DNA of 64,000 nucleotides from CAZSDW01 sp964605705 (lineage in GTDB: Bacteria; Fidelibacterota; UBA2242). The DNA lies in contig CAZSDW010000009.1 of the NCBI GenBank assembly GCA_964605705.1, positions 41,607 to 105,606 of the forward strand, given 5' to 3'. Made by a program: the position numbers and the translations under genes. Below are positions 18,543 through 27,865 of this stretch, piece by piece (within the stretch, counting starts at the first letter, position 1; each line of letters opens with the position of its first letter). Under the pieces are notes generated by a model. That model was not told the origin of the DNA. It saw only the letters and a program-made list of their open reading frames with translations, and searched no databases.

Positions 18543-21398
18543 ATGAAAAAATTGTTAATCCCAATTATTTTGCTGACGCTATCAGTATCTGCTCAGATCA
18601 TAACATCCGATCCTGTTTACCCGACGGAAAACGACTCAATTATTATCTATTATGATGCTACTTTAGGAGACGGCGGATTGAAAGGCTATACTGGTGATGT
18701 ATATACTCATACTGGTGTAACTATTAACGGAGGTCGCTGGCAGCATGTCATCGAATCGTGGGGTAATGACGACACTCAGCCTAAATTGATCCGGACCAGC
18801 ACGGACCGCTATAAACTGGTCATCGGTAATCCCCATGAATTTTATGGAGTCAGTACAGCTGATAAAATTACCGAGCTGTGTTTTGTTTTCCGAAGTGCCG
18901 GATCAGATGGACCGACCGGACGGGATGTGGGCGGTGACGATATATTTTACGCGTTGTATGAACCGGGATTGACGGTTTTTTTCGAGGAACCTGTTGTCGA
19001 TTTATCATTCGATAATCCGCAGCGCAGCCCGGTATTTCAAGAACAGGGCGATACACTCAACATTATCGGTAAAACCGCTGCATTAGGGACTCAGATTCAG
19101 ACAATTTCCCTGATATTCGACGAGAATATTTTAAGCCAGGTAAGTGATTCTGTATTGGACTATCAGTTACCGGTGAGTTACCTGGATGTTGGTCAAAATC
19201 TGCTCCAGCTCGTGGCAATCGATACCGCGGGGAGCAGTGATACCAGCAGTATTTATATAATGGTCAATCCCTCAATGACGTATAGTCCGCTGCCGGTGGC
19301 GGTTCAACCCGGGATTAATATCCTCAATGATCAGTCGGTTGTACTGACACTGTTTGCGCCCTACAAAGACTTTGTCTATGTCATCGGTGATTTCAACGAC
19401 TGGACACCGGACACCAGCTATTACATGAATTGTTACTATGTCAGCGATGACAGCGTTGTATATTGGCTGCAAATTGATCAACTCGATCCAACGACTGAGT
19501 ACGGATTCCAGTATTTAATTGATGGAGAGTTACGAATTGCCGATCCTTATACGCGGAAGATTCTCGATCCCTGGAACGATCGTTATATATCCAGTACTAC
19601 ATACTCCAATCTGAAAAGTTATCCCGATGGAAAGACGAAAGAAGCGGCAGCGGTATTTCAAACGGTTCAGCCAGAGTATGCAAATGAGATAACTGATTTT
19701 AACAAGCCACTGAAGCAGGATTTGGTGATATATGAACTGCTTATTCGGGATTTCGTAGCCAGACATGATTATCAAACCATGATCGACACGCTGAACTATC
19801 TGGAAAACCTGGGGATTAACGCGATTGAACTCATGCCGGTCTCGGAGTTTGAGGGGAACAGCAGCTGGGGCTACAATCCATCTTTTCACTTTGCACTCGA
19901 TAAATATTATGGTCCTCCTGAGGATTTCAAGCAATTTGTCGATGAATGTCATAATCGTGGAATTGCTGTTATAATGGATATGGTTTTGAACCATGTTTAT
20001 GGACAGTCGCCCTTAGTACGAATGTATTGGAATGCAACCCTGAATCGCCCGGCTGCCAATAATCCCTGGTTCAATGAGGAATCACCGAATCCAGTTTTTT
20101 CGTGGGGCAGCGATTTCGATCATGAAAGCAAGCATACTCAGTATTATGTTGACCGGGTATGTAAGTACTGGATGACTGAGTTCAAGATTGATGGATTCAG
20201 GTTTGATTTTACCAAGGGATTTACGAATACGCCCGGCGATGGTGGCGCCTATGACGCCAAACGCATCAATATTCTTCAGCGAATAGCAAACGAAATCTGG
20301 AAAGTTGATGATGACGCCTATATCATTCTGGAACATTTTGCAGCGAACGATGAGGAGCAGATTCTGGCAGATTACGGACTAATGCTCTGGGGTAATTCCA
20401 ACTGGAATTATGCTCAATCTGCTATGGGTTACTCGTCGGATTCGGATTTTTCATGGGGGTATTTCAAAACCCGGAATTGGACTAAACCGCATTTAGTGAC
20501 TTACATGGAGAGCCACGATGAAGAACGCTTAATGTATAAAAATCTGACTTATGGAAATGCCGCCGGTGATTATGATATTCAGAACCCGGAGATTGCCTTG
20601 CGACGAATGAAAATTGTCAATGCCTTTTTCCTGACCCTGCCGGGACCGAAAATGATCTGGCAGTTCGGTGAATTGGGCTACGATATTTCGATCGATGATC
20701 CCTGCCGGGTTTGTGAAAAGCCGTTTTTATGGCAGTATAATGAAGATGTCATTCGGCAAAGCCTTTATAAAACCATTGCCGCATTACTGAAACTGCGGAG
20801 TGAGAATGCTGTTTTCACAAATCCCGGAACAAATGTAACGATGTCTGTTAGTGGTAATGGAAAACGAATTGGAATGAATGGTACTCCGAATGTCGTCATT
20901 ATTGGTAATTTTGGTGTTTCGTCCCTGTCGATTGCCCCTAATTTTCAACATGTCGGAAATTGGTTCGATTTTTTCTCAGGGGATTCTCTGTATTTTGAAT
21001 CAACTTCCGATCCAATTGAATTAGCGCAGGGTGAATTTCACATTTTTACCGATACTAGACTGGAGACACCGGAAGCTGGTATAATAAACAACATTGATGA
21101 TGATATATCAAGTTTACCCAAGCATTTCGCGCTCTATCCGAATTATCCGAATCCGTTTAATGCGACAACGAAACTGTGCTATGACCTTGAAAAGCAATCG
21201 AATGTCCGTATCAAGATATTCGACCTAAGCGGCAGGGAAGTTTATTCCGAGCTGCGTACTAGTCAGCCAGCCGGAAGCTATATTTTTAACTGGGATGGAA
21301 AAAGCCGTGATGGCAGGGGATTGCATTCCGGCATCTATTTTTTCCTGTTGCAGAGAGATACTGATCGGATCGTCCGGAAACTCACATTATTGAAATAA
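18543..21398 (+). CDS. Secreted GH13 alpha-amylase-family enzyme with CBM48-like module and type IX sorting domain
   Basis: A 951-residue exported enzyme: signal peptide (to SVSAQ), beta-rich N-terminal domains to about residue 255, a CBM48-like E-set module (VYVIGDFNDWTPD), a GH13 barrel and a C-terminal sorting domain (LYPNYPNPFNATTKLCYDL ... VRKLTLLK). Catalytic regions are intact: DMVLNHVYG (I), DGFRFDFTKGF (II), IILEHFA (III) and YMESHDEERL (IV). It should hydrolyse or rearrange alpha-1,4/1,6-glucans at the cell surface, since type IX signals direct proteins across the outer membrane. It lies directly after the TrmB gene and is probably its target. The exact GH13 subfamily is not clear from motifs alone. 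Confidence 0.88.
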   Translation: MKKLLIPIILLTLSVSAQIITSDPVYPTENDSIIIYYDATLGDGGLKGYTGDVYTHTGVTINGGRWQHVIESWGNDDTQPKLIRTSTDRYKLVIGNPHEFYGVSTADKITELCFVFRSAGSDGPTGRDVGGDDIFYALYEPGLTVFFEEPVVDLSFDNPQRSPVFQEQGDTLNIIGKTAALGTQIQTISLIFDENILSQVSDSVLDYQLPVSYLDVGQNLLQLVAIDTAGSSDTSSIYIMVNPSMTYSPLPVAVQPGINILNDQSVVLTLFAPYKDFVYVIGDFNDWTPDTSYYMNCYYVSDDSVVYWLQIDQLDPTTEYGFQYLIDGELRIADPYTRKILDPWNDRYISSTTYSNLKSYPDGKTKEAAAVFQTVQPEYANEITDFNKPLKQDLVIYELLIRDFVARHDYQTMIDTLNYLENLGINAIELMPVSEFEGNSSWGYNPSFHFALDKYYGPPEDFKQFVDECHNRGIAVIMDMVLNHVYGQSPLVRMYWNATLNRPAANNPWFNEESPNPVFSWGSDFDHESKHTQYYVDRVCKYWMTEFKIDGFRFDFTKGFTNTPGDGGAYDAKRINILQRIANEIWKVDDDAYIILEHFAANDEEQILADYGLMLWGNSNWNYAQSAMGYSSDSDFSWGYFKTRNWTKPHLVTYMESHDEERLMYKNLTYGNAAGDYDIQNPEIALRRMKIVNAFFLTLPGPKMIWQFGELGYDISIDDPCRVCEKPFLWQYNEDVIRQSLYKTIAALLKLRSENAVFTNPGTNVTMSVSGNGKRIGMNGTPNVVIIGNFGVSSLSIAPNFQHVGNWFDFFSGDSLYFESTSDPIELAQGEFHIFTDTRLETPEAGIINNIDDDISSLPKHFALYPNYPNPFNATTKLCYDLEKQSNVRIKIFDLSGREVYSELRTSQPAGSYIFNWDGKSRDGRGLHSGIYFFLLQRDTDRIVRKLTLLK

Positions 21399-21468
21399 AC
21401 TGGTTACCCGGATTTTCAACCTGTGTTGTGGGTTATCTTTCCAACTCAGTAGTTGAAATTGTCTTAAT

Positions 21469-22626
21469 ATGAAAACCCTCAGTCTCTATATCCATTTCCC
21501 CTTTTGTGTCCGCAAATGTCTCTATTGTGATTTTTATTCAATTCCATTGAATCCGGAAATGTTGACACGCTGGATTGCGGCACTGATCGGCGAGATTGAA
21601 TTATATGCACCCCTCTATTCGGAATATAGTGTCAATACTATCTACATCGGCGGTGGCAGTCCGAATCTGATTGGCATTGATAATTTCAATCAGCTGCTGC
21701 GATCAATTCGTCAGAATTTTAAAATGGATTTGTTATCCGAATTTACAATTGAAGTGAATCCTGCCGAAATCCCGGTCGAATTTCTGGACACTTTGAAAAG
21801 TAATGGCGTCAACCGGATCAGCGTGGGTGCCCAGTCATTTCAGGATGATGAATTGCAGCAGCTGGGCAGAATTCATTGCGCATCCGATATCCGGACGACA
21901 TTTGACAAAATAAAAGATATGGGATTTGATCATTCAAATTTGGATTTGATTTACGGGATACCGGGACAGACGATGAGCAGTTGGCGGGAATCTCTGGGAA
22001 AAGCATTGAAGACAGGCGTGGATCACCTGTCTTTGTACAGCCTCAGCTTTGAGGAGGAAACGCCGCTATATAATTTAAAGAAAACCGGAAAGATTGAATC
22101 CATGGAACCTGCCCTGGAAGAAGAATTATATTTATATGCAGACGAATTTCTGGCAGACAACGGTTTTACGCATTACGAAATATCGAATTGGGCAAAACCT
22201 GCCTGTGAATCACAGCATAATCAGGTTTACTGGAACGGTGGTAAATATCTTGGACTGGGTCCGTCTGCTCATTCTTATGACGGACAATCCCGTTGGTGGA
22301 ATCTCCGGTCAGTTGAAAAATATATCAATCAGATTGTTGCAGGACAATTTCCTAGCAAAGAACGGGAAATTCTGACCGATTATGATCGTGAAATTGAATA
22401 CCTGTTTTTACAATTGAGAACCCGGGAAGGATTATCGGTTTCCCAGTTTGGCAATCTATTCCACATCGACTTTCAACGGATTGTTGAAAAATTAAAGCAG
22501 ATTGAACTTGACGAAGAGTTCTGGCAATTCGACCAGCGGCGATTTAAATTAAGCCCCAGAGGCTGGTTTGTCAGCGATACGATTATTTACACGATTTTGG
22601 GTTTTATCGAGGAGATAAAAAAATGA
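21469..22626 (+). CDS. hemW: Radical SAM heme chaperone HemW
   Basis: A 385-residue radical SAM protein with the CxxxCxxC cluster motif in FCVRKCLYCDFYS at residues 12-24, the SAM-binding YIGGGSPN block and the HemW-specific HNxxYW motif (SQHNQVYWNGG). HemW is a heme-trafficking chaperone related to, but distinct from, coproporphyrinogen dehydrogenase HemN, which carries an extra N-terminal segment missing here. It is the first of a short unit; its stop overlaps the cupin start (ATGA). Confidence 0.92.
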   Translation: MKTLSLYIHFPFCVRKCLYCDFYSIPLNPEMLTRWIAALIGEIELYAPLYSEYSVNTIYIGGGSPNLIGIDNFNQLLRSIRQNFKMDLLSEFTIEVNPAEIPVEFLDTLKSNGVNRISVGAQSFQDDELQQLGRIHCASDIRTTFDKIKDMGFDHSNLDLIYGIPGQTMSSWRESLGKALKTGVDHLSLYSLSFEEETPLYNLKKTGKIESMEPALEEELYLYADEFLADNGFTHYEISNWAKPACESQHNQVYWNGGKYLGLGPSAHSYDGQSRWWNLRSVEKYINQIVAGQFPSKEREILTDYDREIEYLFLQLRTREGLSVSQFGNLFHIDFQRIVEKLKQIELDEEFWQFDQRRFKLSPRGWFVSDTIIYTILGFIEEIKK

Positions 22627-22967
22627 TCATAAAAAAGACGATATCGGTACCAAAGGAAACTCTTATAGAGGATGGCGTGAAGGGAGTTCAGAAGCAGGTG
22701 CTGCTGGGACCGGCAGATGGTGCACTGACCTTTACCATGCGGCAATTCAGTGTCAATGCCGGCGGATATACCTTTTTTCATTCCCACGATTTTGAGCATG
22801 AAATTTATATACTTAAAGGATATGGAATTGCCCGAAAAGACCGGGAAGAAATCCCTATATCGGCGGATATGGTCATTCTCGTTGAACCGAATGAGCTTCA
22901 TCAAATCGTTAATAATGGTACGGAGGAGCTGGTTTTCCTTTGCCTGATCCCGAATATAAATGAATGA
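22623..22967 (+). CDS. Small single-domain cupin protein
   Basis: A 114-residue cupin. The metal-binding motif 1 is HSHDFEHEIYILKGYG (His, His, Glu, Gly in the standard spacing) and motif 2 is ELHQIVNNG. Such stand-alone cupins bind a divalent metal and act as sugar isomerases, dioxygenases or ligand sensors; the sequence does not say which. It overlaps the hemW stop by four bases and is translationally coupled to it. Confidence 0.8.
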   Translation: MIIKKTISVPKETLIEDGVKGVQKQVLLGPADGALTFTMRQFSVNAGGYTFFHSHDFEHEIYILKGYGIARKDREEIPISADMVILVEPNELHQIVNNGTEELVFLCLIPNINE

Positions 22968-23026
22968 ACTTTTTTCTTATAGTTGTGTATAAGCCATATA
23001 ACAAAGGATTTTATAAAGAGGCATAA

Positions 23027-23887
23027 ATGAGTAGTAAAGAGACTAAACCGGATAGCAGATCCCGTGTGAAGCAGGAGATCAAATCCTGGGTGTTGATCAT
23101 TCTGATTGCGCTCGGCATAAAGCAGACCATTGTTGCGTCCTATCATGTACCGACGGGTTCCATGGAAAATACGATTATGACGGGCGATTTTCTATTTGGT
23201 AATAATTTTATTTATGGGTCACGGACGCCTGACTGGATCGGGATTCCCTATACCCGGATTGGCTTTCATGTGCCCTGGTTCCGCCTGCCGGCACTTCGTC
23301 AGCCGCAACAGGGTGATATTGTCATTTTCAAGTTTCCGGAAGATCAGTATGTTCATTATGTTAAACGTTGTATTGCTGCTCCCGGACAAACCCTCGAGGT
23401 CAGAGACAAAAATGTTTTTATTGACGGTGAGCGCTTTCCGGACCCCGTACATTCCAAATATATTCGTGAAACGACCTATTCCGACCACTGGAATGACTAT
23501 AGTATTTTTCCCCGGGGTGCCGGCAACCAGGACAATTACGGTCCGATTTATGTGCCGAAAGAGGGAGACACTCTGCGATTAGGAAAATATCCAACCCAAT
23601 TATTGAAAAATGTTATCAATCTGGCACATCACAGCTTTTATGTCGAAAATGGCAAAATTATCGTCGATGGTGTTGCTACTGATCATTATATCGTCGAGCA
23701 GGACTATTACTTCATGATGGGCGATAATCGGGATAATAGTCTGGACAGTCGTTTCTGGGGATTTGTCCCGCACGACCTGGTTGTGGGACGGGCAATGGTC
23801 GTCTGGCTATCGATAAACAAGGAAATGCCACTTTATCGAATCACCAGAAAAGTTCGCTGGAATCGATTTGGTAAAATTATATCCTGA
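23027..23887 (+). CDS. lepB: Signal peptidase I
   Basis: A 286-residue type I signal peptidase, which removes signal peptides from exported proteins at the outer face of the inner membrane. One N-terminal TM helix (WVLIILIALGIKQTIVA) is followed by the catalytic Ser block VPTGSMENTI, the catalytic Lys block VHYVKRCIAAPGQ and the family box MGDNRDNSLDSRFWGFV. An insertion of about 60 residues between the Lys and box E regions (YSDHWNDYSIFPRGAGNQ and after) is normal for FCB-group enzymes. An AAAGAGG ribosome-binding site precedes the start. Confidence 0.94.
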   Translation: MSSKETKPDSRSRVKQEIKSWVLIILIALGIKQTIVASYHVPTGSMENTIMTGDFLFGNNFIYGSRTPDWIGIPYTRIGFHVPWFRLPALRQPQQGDIVIFKFPEDQYVHYVKRCIAAPGQTLEVRDKNVFIDGERFPDPVHSKYIRETTYSDHWNDYSIFPRGAGNQDNYGPIYVPKEGDTLRLGKYPTQLLKNVINLAHHSFYVENGKIIVDGVATDHYIVEQDYYFMMGDNRDNSLDSRFWGFVPHDLVVGRAMVVWLSINKEMPLYRITRKVRWNRFGKIIS

Positions 23888-23888
23888 T

Positions 23889-23933
23889 AAACCTGTTTCT
23901 AAAGTTTGAATATTTCCAATTTCAAACAGGTTT
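23889..23933 (+). terminator. Inverted repeat after lepB, possible terminator
   Basis: A perfect 10-bp inverted repeat, AAACCTGTTT and AAACAGGTTT, lies two bases after the lepB stop with 25 bases between the arms. There is no long T-run after it, so it may be a processing or weak bidirectional terminator rather than a classical one. Confidence 0.45.
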
Positions 23934-24116
23934 CGTTATAAAATATCGATTAAGATTCATTTCTTGATAATCAAGTCATTTTATCGAATCGAATTCTGTT
24001 AATCAAATAATCCACAAATCCACAAATCAATTCCGGGATATTTTGACTGAAATAATGTCTAAATATCACTATATTCAAAAAAATAAATATGAACAATTCT
24101 GGATGTGAATGAATAG

Positions 24117-24797
24117 ATGAACGAACTGATTGCAATTGTCGATGACGAACCGGATATCCTCGAGCTGGTTTCAATTCATCTGACCAAAGCGAATTACCGG
24201 ACGATGAAATTCGAACAGGCGAAACCCTTTTTCAAATTTATAAATAGCCACATGCCTGATCTCTTAATCCTGGATTTGATGTTGCCGGATATGGATGGTA
24301 TTGAAGTTTGTCGAAGCTTGAAAGCCAATCAAATAACTGCCGATTTACCAGTTATTATGTTGACGGCTAAAGGGGAGGAATTCGACAAGGTTTTCGGGCT
24401 TGAAATAGGAGCTGATGATTACATTACAAAACCTTTTTCGACTATAGAAATGGTAGCGCGTGTCCGGGCAGTACTGCGTAGAAAGAAATCGGATGTTCCG
24501 GACAATATTTTAATGATCGGCGAGATGATAAAAATTGATTTGCATAAATATACTGTGAGCGTCAATGACCAGAATATCGACTTGACGGCAACAGAATTTA
24601 ATATTATGCGGATTCTTGCCGAACGACCCGGCTGGGTTTTTTCCCGTGAACAATTGCTACATCAATTATGGGGAGATGATAAAATTGTCATCAGTCGCAC
24701 CGTCGATGTTCATATTAAAAATTTACGGGAGAAACTTGGAACGGCAGCTCGCTTTATTAAAAATGTACGAGGAATGGGATATAAATTAGAATGTTAA
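24117..24797 (+). CDS. phoB: Phosphate-regulon type response regulator (OmpR/PhoB family)
   Basis: A 226-residue two-domain regulator. Receiver domain residues 1-120 contain the acidic pair DDEPD, the phospho-acceptor Asp in LLILDLMLPD, the conserved Thr in MLTA and Lys in ITKPFS. Residues 130-226 are a winged-helix DNA-binding domain (LTATEFNIMRILAERPG, SRTVDVHIKNLREKLG). Assignment as PhoB rests on the adjacent PhoR-like kinase and on the pst operon and Pho box downstream. No strong ribosome-binding site is visible. The 230-base region before it holds a CTTGATAATCAAG palindrome (23963-23975) and a short direct repeat of ATCCACAA (near 24010-24030) of unknown meaning. Confidence 0.9.
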   Translation: MNELIAIVDDEPDILELVSIHLTKANYRTMKFEQAKPFFKFINSHMPDLLILDLMLPDMDGIEVCRSLKANQITADLPVIMLTAKGEEFDKVFGLEIGADDYITKPFSTIEMVARVRAVLRRKKSDVPDNILMIGEMIKIDLHKYTVSVNDQNIDLTATEFNIMRILAERPGWVFSREQLLHQLWGDDKIVISRTVDVHIKNLREKLGTAARFIKNVRGMGYKLEC

Positions 24798-26527
24798 AAA
24801 ATCCAAGGTTTTTCAGAAAGATTTTTAGTGGATATCTGCTGATTATTATTGTATTAACGCTATTATTACTGACGATAAGCTTCCACAATATTGAAGATTA
24901 TTTTATCAATTCTCTTTCCGAAAGTCTTGAACATCTGAATATCAGCCTCGAACCGCAAATCGTACCTTTTATTGCGGAGAGCACCTATAATGACCTTGAT
25001 GGTTTTATTAAGAAAACCGGCAAGCAGCTGGACACTCGCCTGACAGTCATTGACGTGAATGGTGTCGTTCTTGCCGATTCTGAAAATGATCCGCATGAGA
25101 TGGAAAATCATGGATATCGCGGTGAGATAAAGGAAGCCTTATCCGATAAACGGGGCAGGTATATTCGATTCAGCAAAACGATGCAGGAAAAAATGCTTTA
25201 TATTGCTTCGCCAATCCGATATCAGGAAAAAACAATTGGAGTAATCCGGTCGAGCCTTTATTTGTCCGATATTGATAGTTTACTGCAGGATTTGCGAAAT
25301 AAAATTCTGCGGATTGCAGTTTTTGTAATTATCCTGGCACTCATTGGCGCGATACTGTATTCCCGCAGTCTCGTCCGACCAATTGGAGTGATTACGGAAG
25401 CATCTCAGAAGATTGCCTCAGGTAATTTTAAAACCCGCGTAATACTGAAACATGCCAAAGATTTCAAACCTTTGGCAGATGCCTTTAATCAAATGTCTGA
25501 GCAGTTAAGTCAATCTTTCCGGGAACTCGAAGTACAGCGAGATGAGTTAAGGACGATTATTGCCTCTATTCAGGGCGGATTATTGGTTCTGGATAAAGAG
25601 GGAAAGGTCTTGCTGTTCAATGAAGGTATGAGTGGTATCGCTACAGAAAAAATCACTAAAGGCAAGTATTACTGGGAGGTCATTCGCGATACGGATTTTT
25701 CTGCAATTATTGAAAAAGCTCAGAAAGAAAAAGCCGGGACAACCGAAGAATTGGAATCCGGTCCGCGGAAATATCTGTGTAGTGTGAACTATCTGAAAGT
25801 CAATTCGGAAATCGTTTGTATTTTGTACGATATCACCGAAATCAGAAATTTGCAGCAGGTCAAAAAAGATTTTGTGGTCAATGTCTCCCATGAATTACGA
25901 ACACCGTTGACGGCAATCAAAGGTTTTATTGAAACACTGGATGAGGAAATTACTCCGGAACATAAACATTATCTCGATATCATTGAGAAGCACACCAACC
26001 GGTTGATCAATATCGTGAATGATCTCTTGGTACTTTCGGAGGTGGAAGATCGACCGTCGCTGGAAATTGAGGAGATATCCCTGTGTGATTTCCGGGAAAA
26101 TATTATGCGGATTTTTGAACAAAGGGCGATTGAAAAAGGATTGGTATTCAGCTGGATTAATCCGGATAATGTCACGAGCATCAAAGGGGATGTATTCAAG
26201 CTGGAACAGGTCTTGATTAATCTCATTGATAATGCGATCAAATATACGGAGACCGGCACAGTCAAAGTCACTATCAGACAAATCAACAAACGCAATTTAG
26301 TTGAAATCAGCGACACGGGAATTGGCATCTCACCGGATCAGCAGGCACGTATATTTGAGCGGTTTTATACGGTCGATAAATCCCGTTCCCGGCGGATGGG
26401 CGGTACCGGTTTGGGTTTAGCGATTGCGAAACATATTATTCTTCTGCATGGCGGTGACATCAGTATCGAAAGTTCACCGGGAAAAGGTACCACGTTTACA
26501 GTCGCGATGCCGATAAATATATCATAA
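24791..26527 (+). CDS. phoR: Phosphate-regulon type sensor histidine kinase
   Basis: A 578-residue membrane kinase. Two TM helices (about residues 13-30 and 174-195) flank an extracytoplasmic sensor domain of about 140 residues. HAMP (ITEASQKIASGNFKTR), PAS (RTIIASIQGGLLVLDKEGKV), and the kinase core follow: H-box VNVSHELRTPLTAIKGF, N-box NLIDNAIKYTE, DTGIGIS and GGTGLGLAIAKH. It phosphorylates the regulator encoded just upstream, with which it overlaps by seven bases. In the Pho system the kinase is held inactive by PstSCAB-PhoU when phosphate is plentiful; both partners are encoded directly downstream. Confidence 0.9.
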   Translation: MLKNPRFFRKIFSGYLLIIIVLTLLLLTISFHNIEDYFINSLSESLEHLNISLEPQIVPFIAESTYNDLDGFIKKTGKQLDTRLTVIDVNGVVLADSENDPHEMENHGYRGEIKEALSDKRGRYIRFSKTMQEKMLYIASPIRYQEKTIGVIRSSLYLSDIDSLLQDLRNKILRIAVFVIILALIGAILYSRSLVRPIGVITEASQKIASGNFKTRVILKHAKDFKPLADAFNQMSEQLSQSFRELEVQRDELRTIIASIQGGLLVLDKEGKVLLFNEGMSGIATEKITKGKYYWEVIRDTDFSAIIEKAQKEKAGTTEELESGPRKYLCSVNYLKVNSEIVCILYDITEIRNLQQVKKDFVVNVSHELRTPLTAIKGFIETLDEEITPEHKHYLDIIEKHTNRLINIVNDLLVLSEVEDRPSLEIEEISLCDFRENIMRIFEQRAIEKGLVFSWINPDNVTSIKGDVFKLEQVLINLIDNAIKYTETGTVKVTIRQINKRNLVEISDTGIGISPDQQARIFERFYTVDKSRSRRMGGTGLGLAIAKHIILLHGGDISIESSPGKGTTFTVAMPINIS

Positions 26528-26531
26528 AATC

Positions 26532-26570
26532 TTAACCAAAAATTAACTGAATATTCATTACCAGTTCATA
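26532..26570 (+). promoter_or_regulatory. Candidate Pho box: four direct repeats on an 11-bp period
   Basis: Four hexamers begin exactly 11 bases apart, at 26532 (TTAACC), 26543 (TTAACT), 26554 (TTCATT) and 26565 (TTCATA), each separated by five bases. This matches the architecture of PhoB/PhoP operators, where each monomer contacts one hexamer per helical turn (TTAACA-type in Bacillus PhoP sites, TGTCAT-type in E. coli). It sits between phoR and the porin-pst genes, overlaps a CATAAT -10-like box at 26567-26572, and ends about 52 bases before the porin start. Binding is inferred. Confidence 0.72.
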
Positions 26571-26622
26571 ATACTTCCCGATTATTGATCCGGAGTTTAA
26601 GGGCTAAAAAAGGAGAGTGATC

Positions 26623-27846
26623 ATGAAAAAAGTATGGGGGATTTTATCCCGGGTCGGACTAGCAGCGTTGCTGTTACTCCAGGTTGCCGGTGCAACTGAA
26701 ATTGATCGGCTGGTTCGTGAGCTGGTGAAGCAAGGTGTACTTGATCCGGCATCAGCACAGGAAATTCTGACGTTGACAGAGCAGGAAGCCAAGAAAAAGT
26801 TAGCGAAAGCTGAGGTTGAAACGGTTCCCAAATGGACCCAGGTAATCAATTTAAAAGGTGATTTCCGGTACCGGGGACAATGGGAACAAATGCAGGATGG
26901 TGATCCGAGATTAAGACATCGCCTGAGGTATCATCTGGGTGGGGAAGCCCAGGTTTCTCCCGGTTGGCAGGTCGGTTTTGGATTGGTTTCCGGTGGAACC
27001 GATCCGCGTTCAGCGAATGTGACCTTTGAAAATATGTTCGAATCCAAAGGAATCATGCTCGATTATGCTTACGGAACGTATATCGCTCCCAGGTATTTCA
27101 CGATAACCGGCGGGAAATTCGCCAACAAACTGGCCTTTTGGAAACCGTCGGATTTGCTCTGGGACGGAGATGTTTCGGTTGAAGGTTTTACGACACAGCT
27201 CACGTATCGGGGATGGTATTTGAATTCGGGATATTTCATACTGGATGAATATAAAGCCGAATCCGATCCGGCATTGATTGTCATCCAGCCGGGCATTCAG
27301 CTCAGCCTGAATGAAAAATATGAAATTCAGACCAGTGTGATTGGATATTTTTTTAGCAAACTGAAAGGCAGATTACCGGCTTATACTTCGGAAACGAATA
27401 GTTTTAACCTCGATCCGGTGACCGGAAACATAACCGGTTTGATGTACGATTATACAAACCTCGGTTTTTCCGGTTCTTTTGGGATTAATAAGCTGTTTTT
27501 TCCTTATGTTGGTTTTTACACTGAGCTAATCTCAAATACAGCTATTGAAGACAATAATGTCGGATATCTGTTTGGATTATATTTTGGCGCTAAGAAAGTC
27601 GCTTATCGCAAAGACTGGCAGATCAAATATTGTTATCGCCACCTTGAAAAAGACGCCTGGCTGGATTTCTTGCCGGATTCTGATACCTATGGCGGCACAA
27701 CGGATATCCGGGGACATGAACTGATATTAGAGTATGGTTTATCAAAAAATGTGAATGTTGCTTTGGATTATTATCACATTGAAAAAATATTGGATTCTGC
27801 TGAGCCACAACAACTCATACAGGTCGATTTCAATTTTAAATTTTAA
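26623..27846 (+). CDS. Putative outer-membrane porin in the phosphate regulon
   Basis: A 407-residue exported protein. The ATG at 26623 is preferred to a GTG at 26617 because AGGAGA (26611-26616) is then correctly spaced. A signal peptide to VAGAT is followed by a short helical/coiled segment (LVRELVKQGVLDPASAQEIL) as in S-layer-linked or trimeric porins, then a beta-barrel (KGDFRYRGQWEQ ... LIQVDFNFKF) ending in Phe. It fits the 'putative porin' family. Position between a Pho box and pstS argues that it is a phosphate-starvation porin functionally like OprP/OprO, though not obviously homologous. Confidence 0.75.
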   Translation: MKKVWGILSRVGLAALLLLQVAGATEIDRLVRELVKQGVLDPASAQEILTLTEQEAKKKLAKAEVETVPKWTQVINLKGDFRYRGQWEQMQDGDPRLRHRLRYHLGGEAQVSPGWQVGFGLVSGGTDPRSANVTFENMFESKGIMLDYAYGTYIAPRYFTITGGKFANKLAFWKPSDLLWDGDVSVEGFTTQLTYRGWYLNSGYFILDEYKAESDPALIVIQPGIQLSLNEKYEIQTSVIGYFFSKLKGRLPAYTSETNSFNLDPVTGNITGLMYDYTNLGFSGSFGINKLFFPYVGFYTELISNTAIEDNNVGYLFGLYFGAKKVAYRKDWQIKYCYRHLEKDAWLDFLPDSDTYGGTTDIRGHELILEYGLSKNVNVALDYYHIEKILDSAEPQQLIQVDFNFKF

Positions 27847-27865
27847 TGATAGGAGATACTTGATA

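Noticed and set aside
24005..24035. Second Pho box before phoB, suggested by the ATCCACAA direct repeat
   Set aside because: The repeat spacing is nine bases rather than 11 and the hexamers do not resemble those before the porin.
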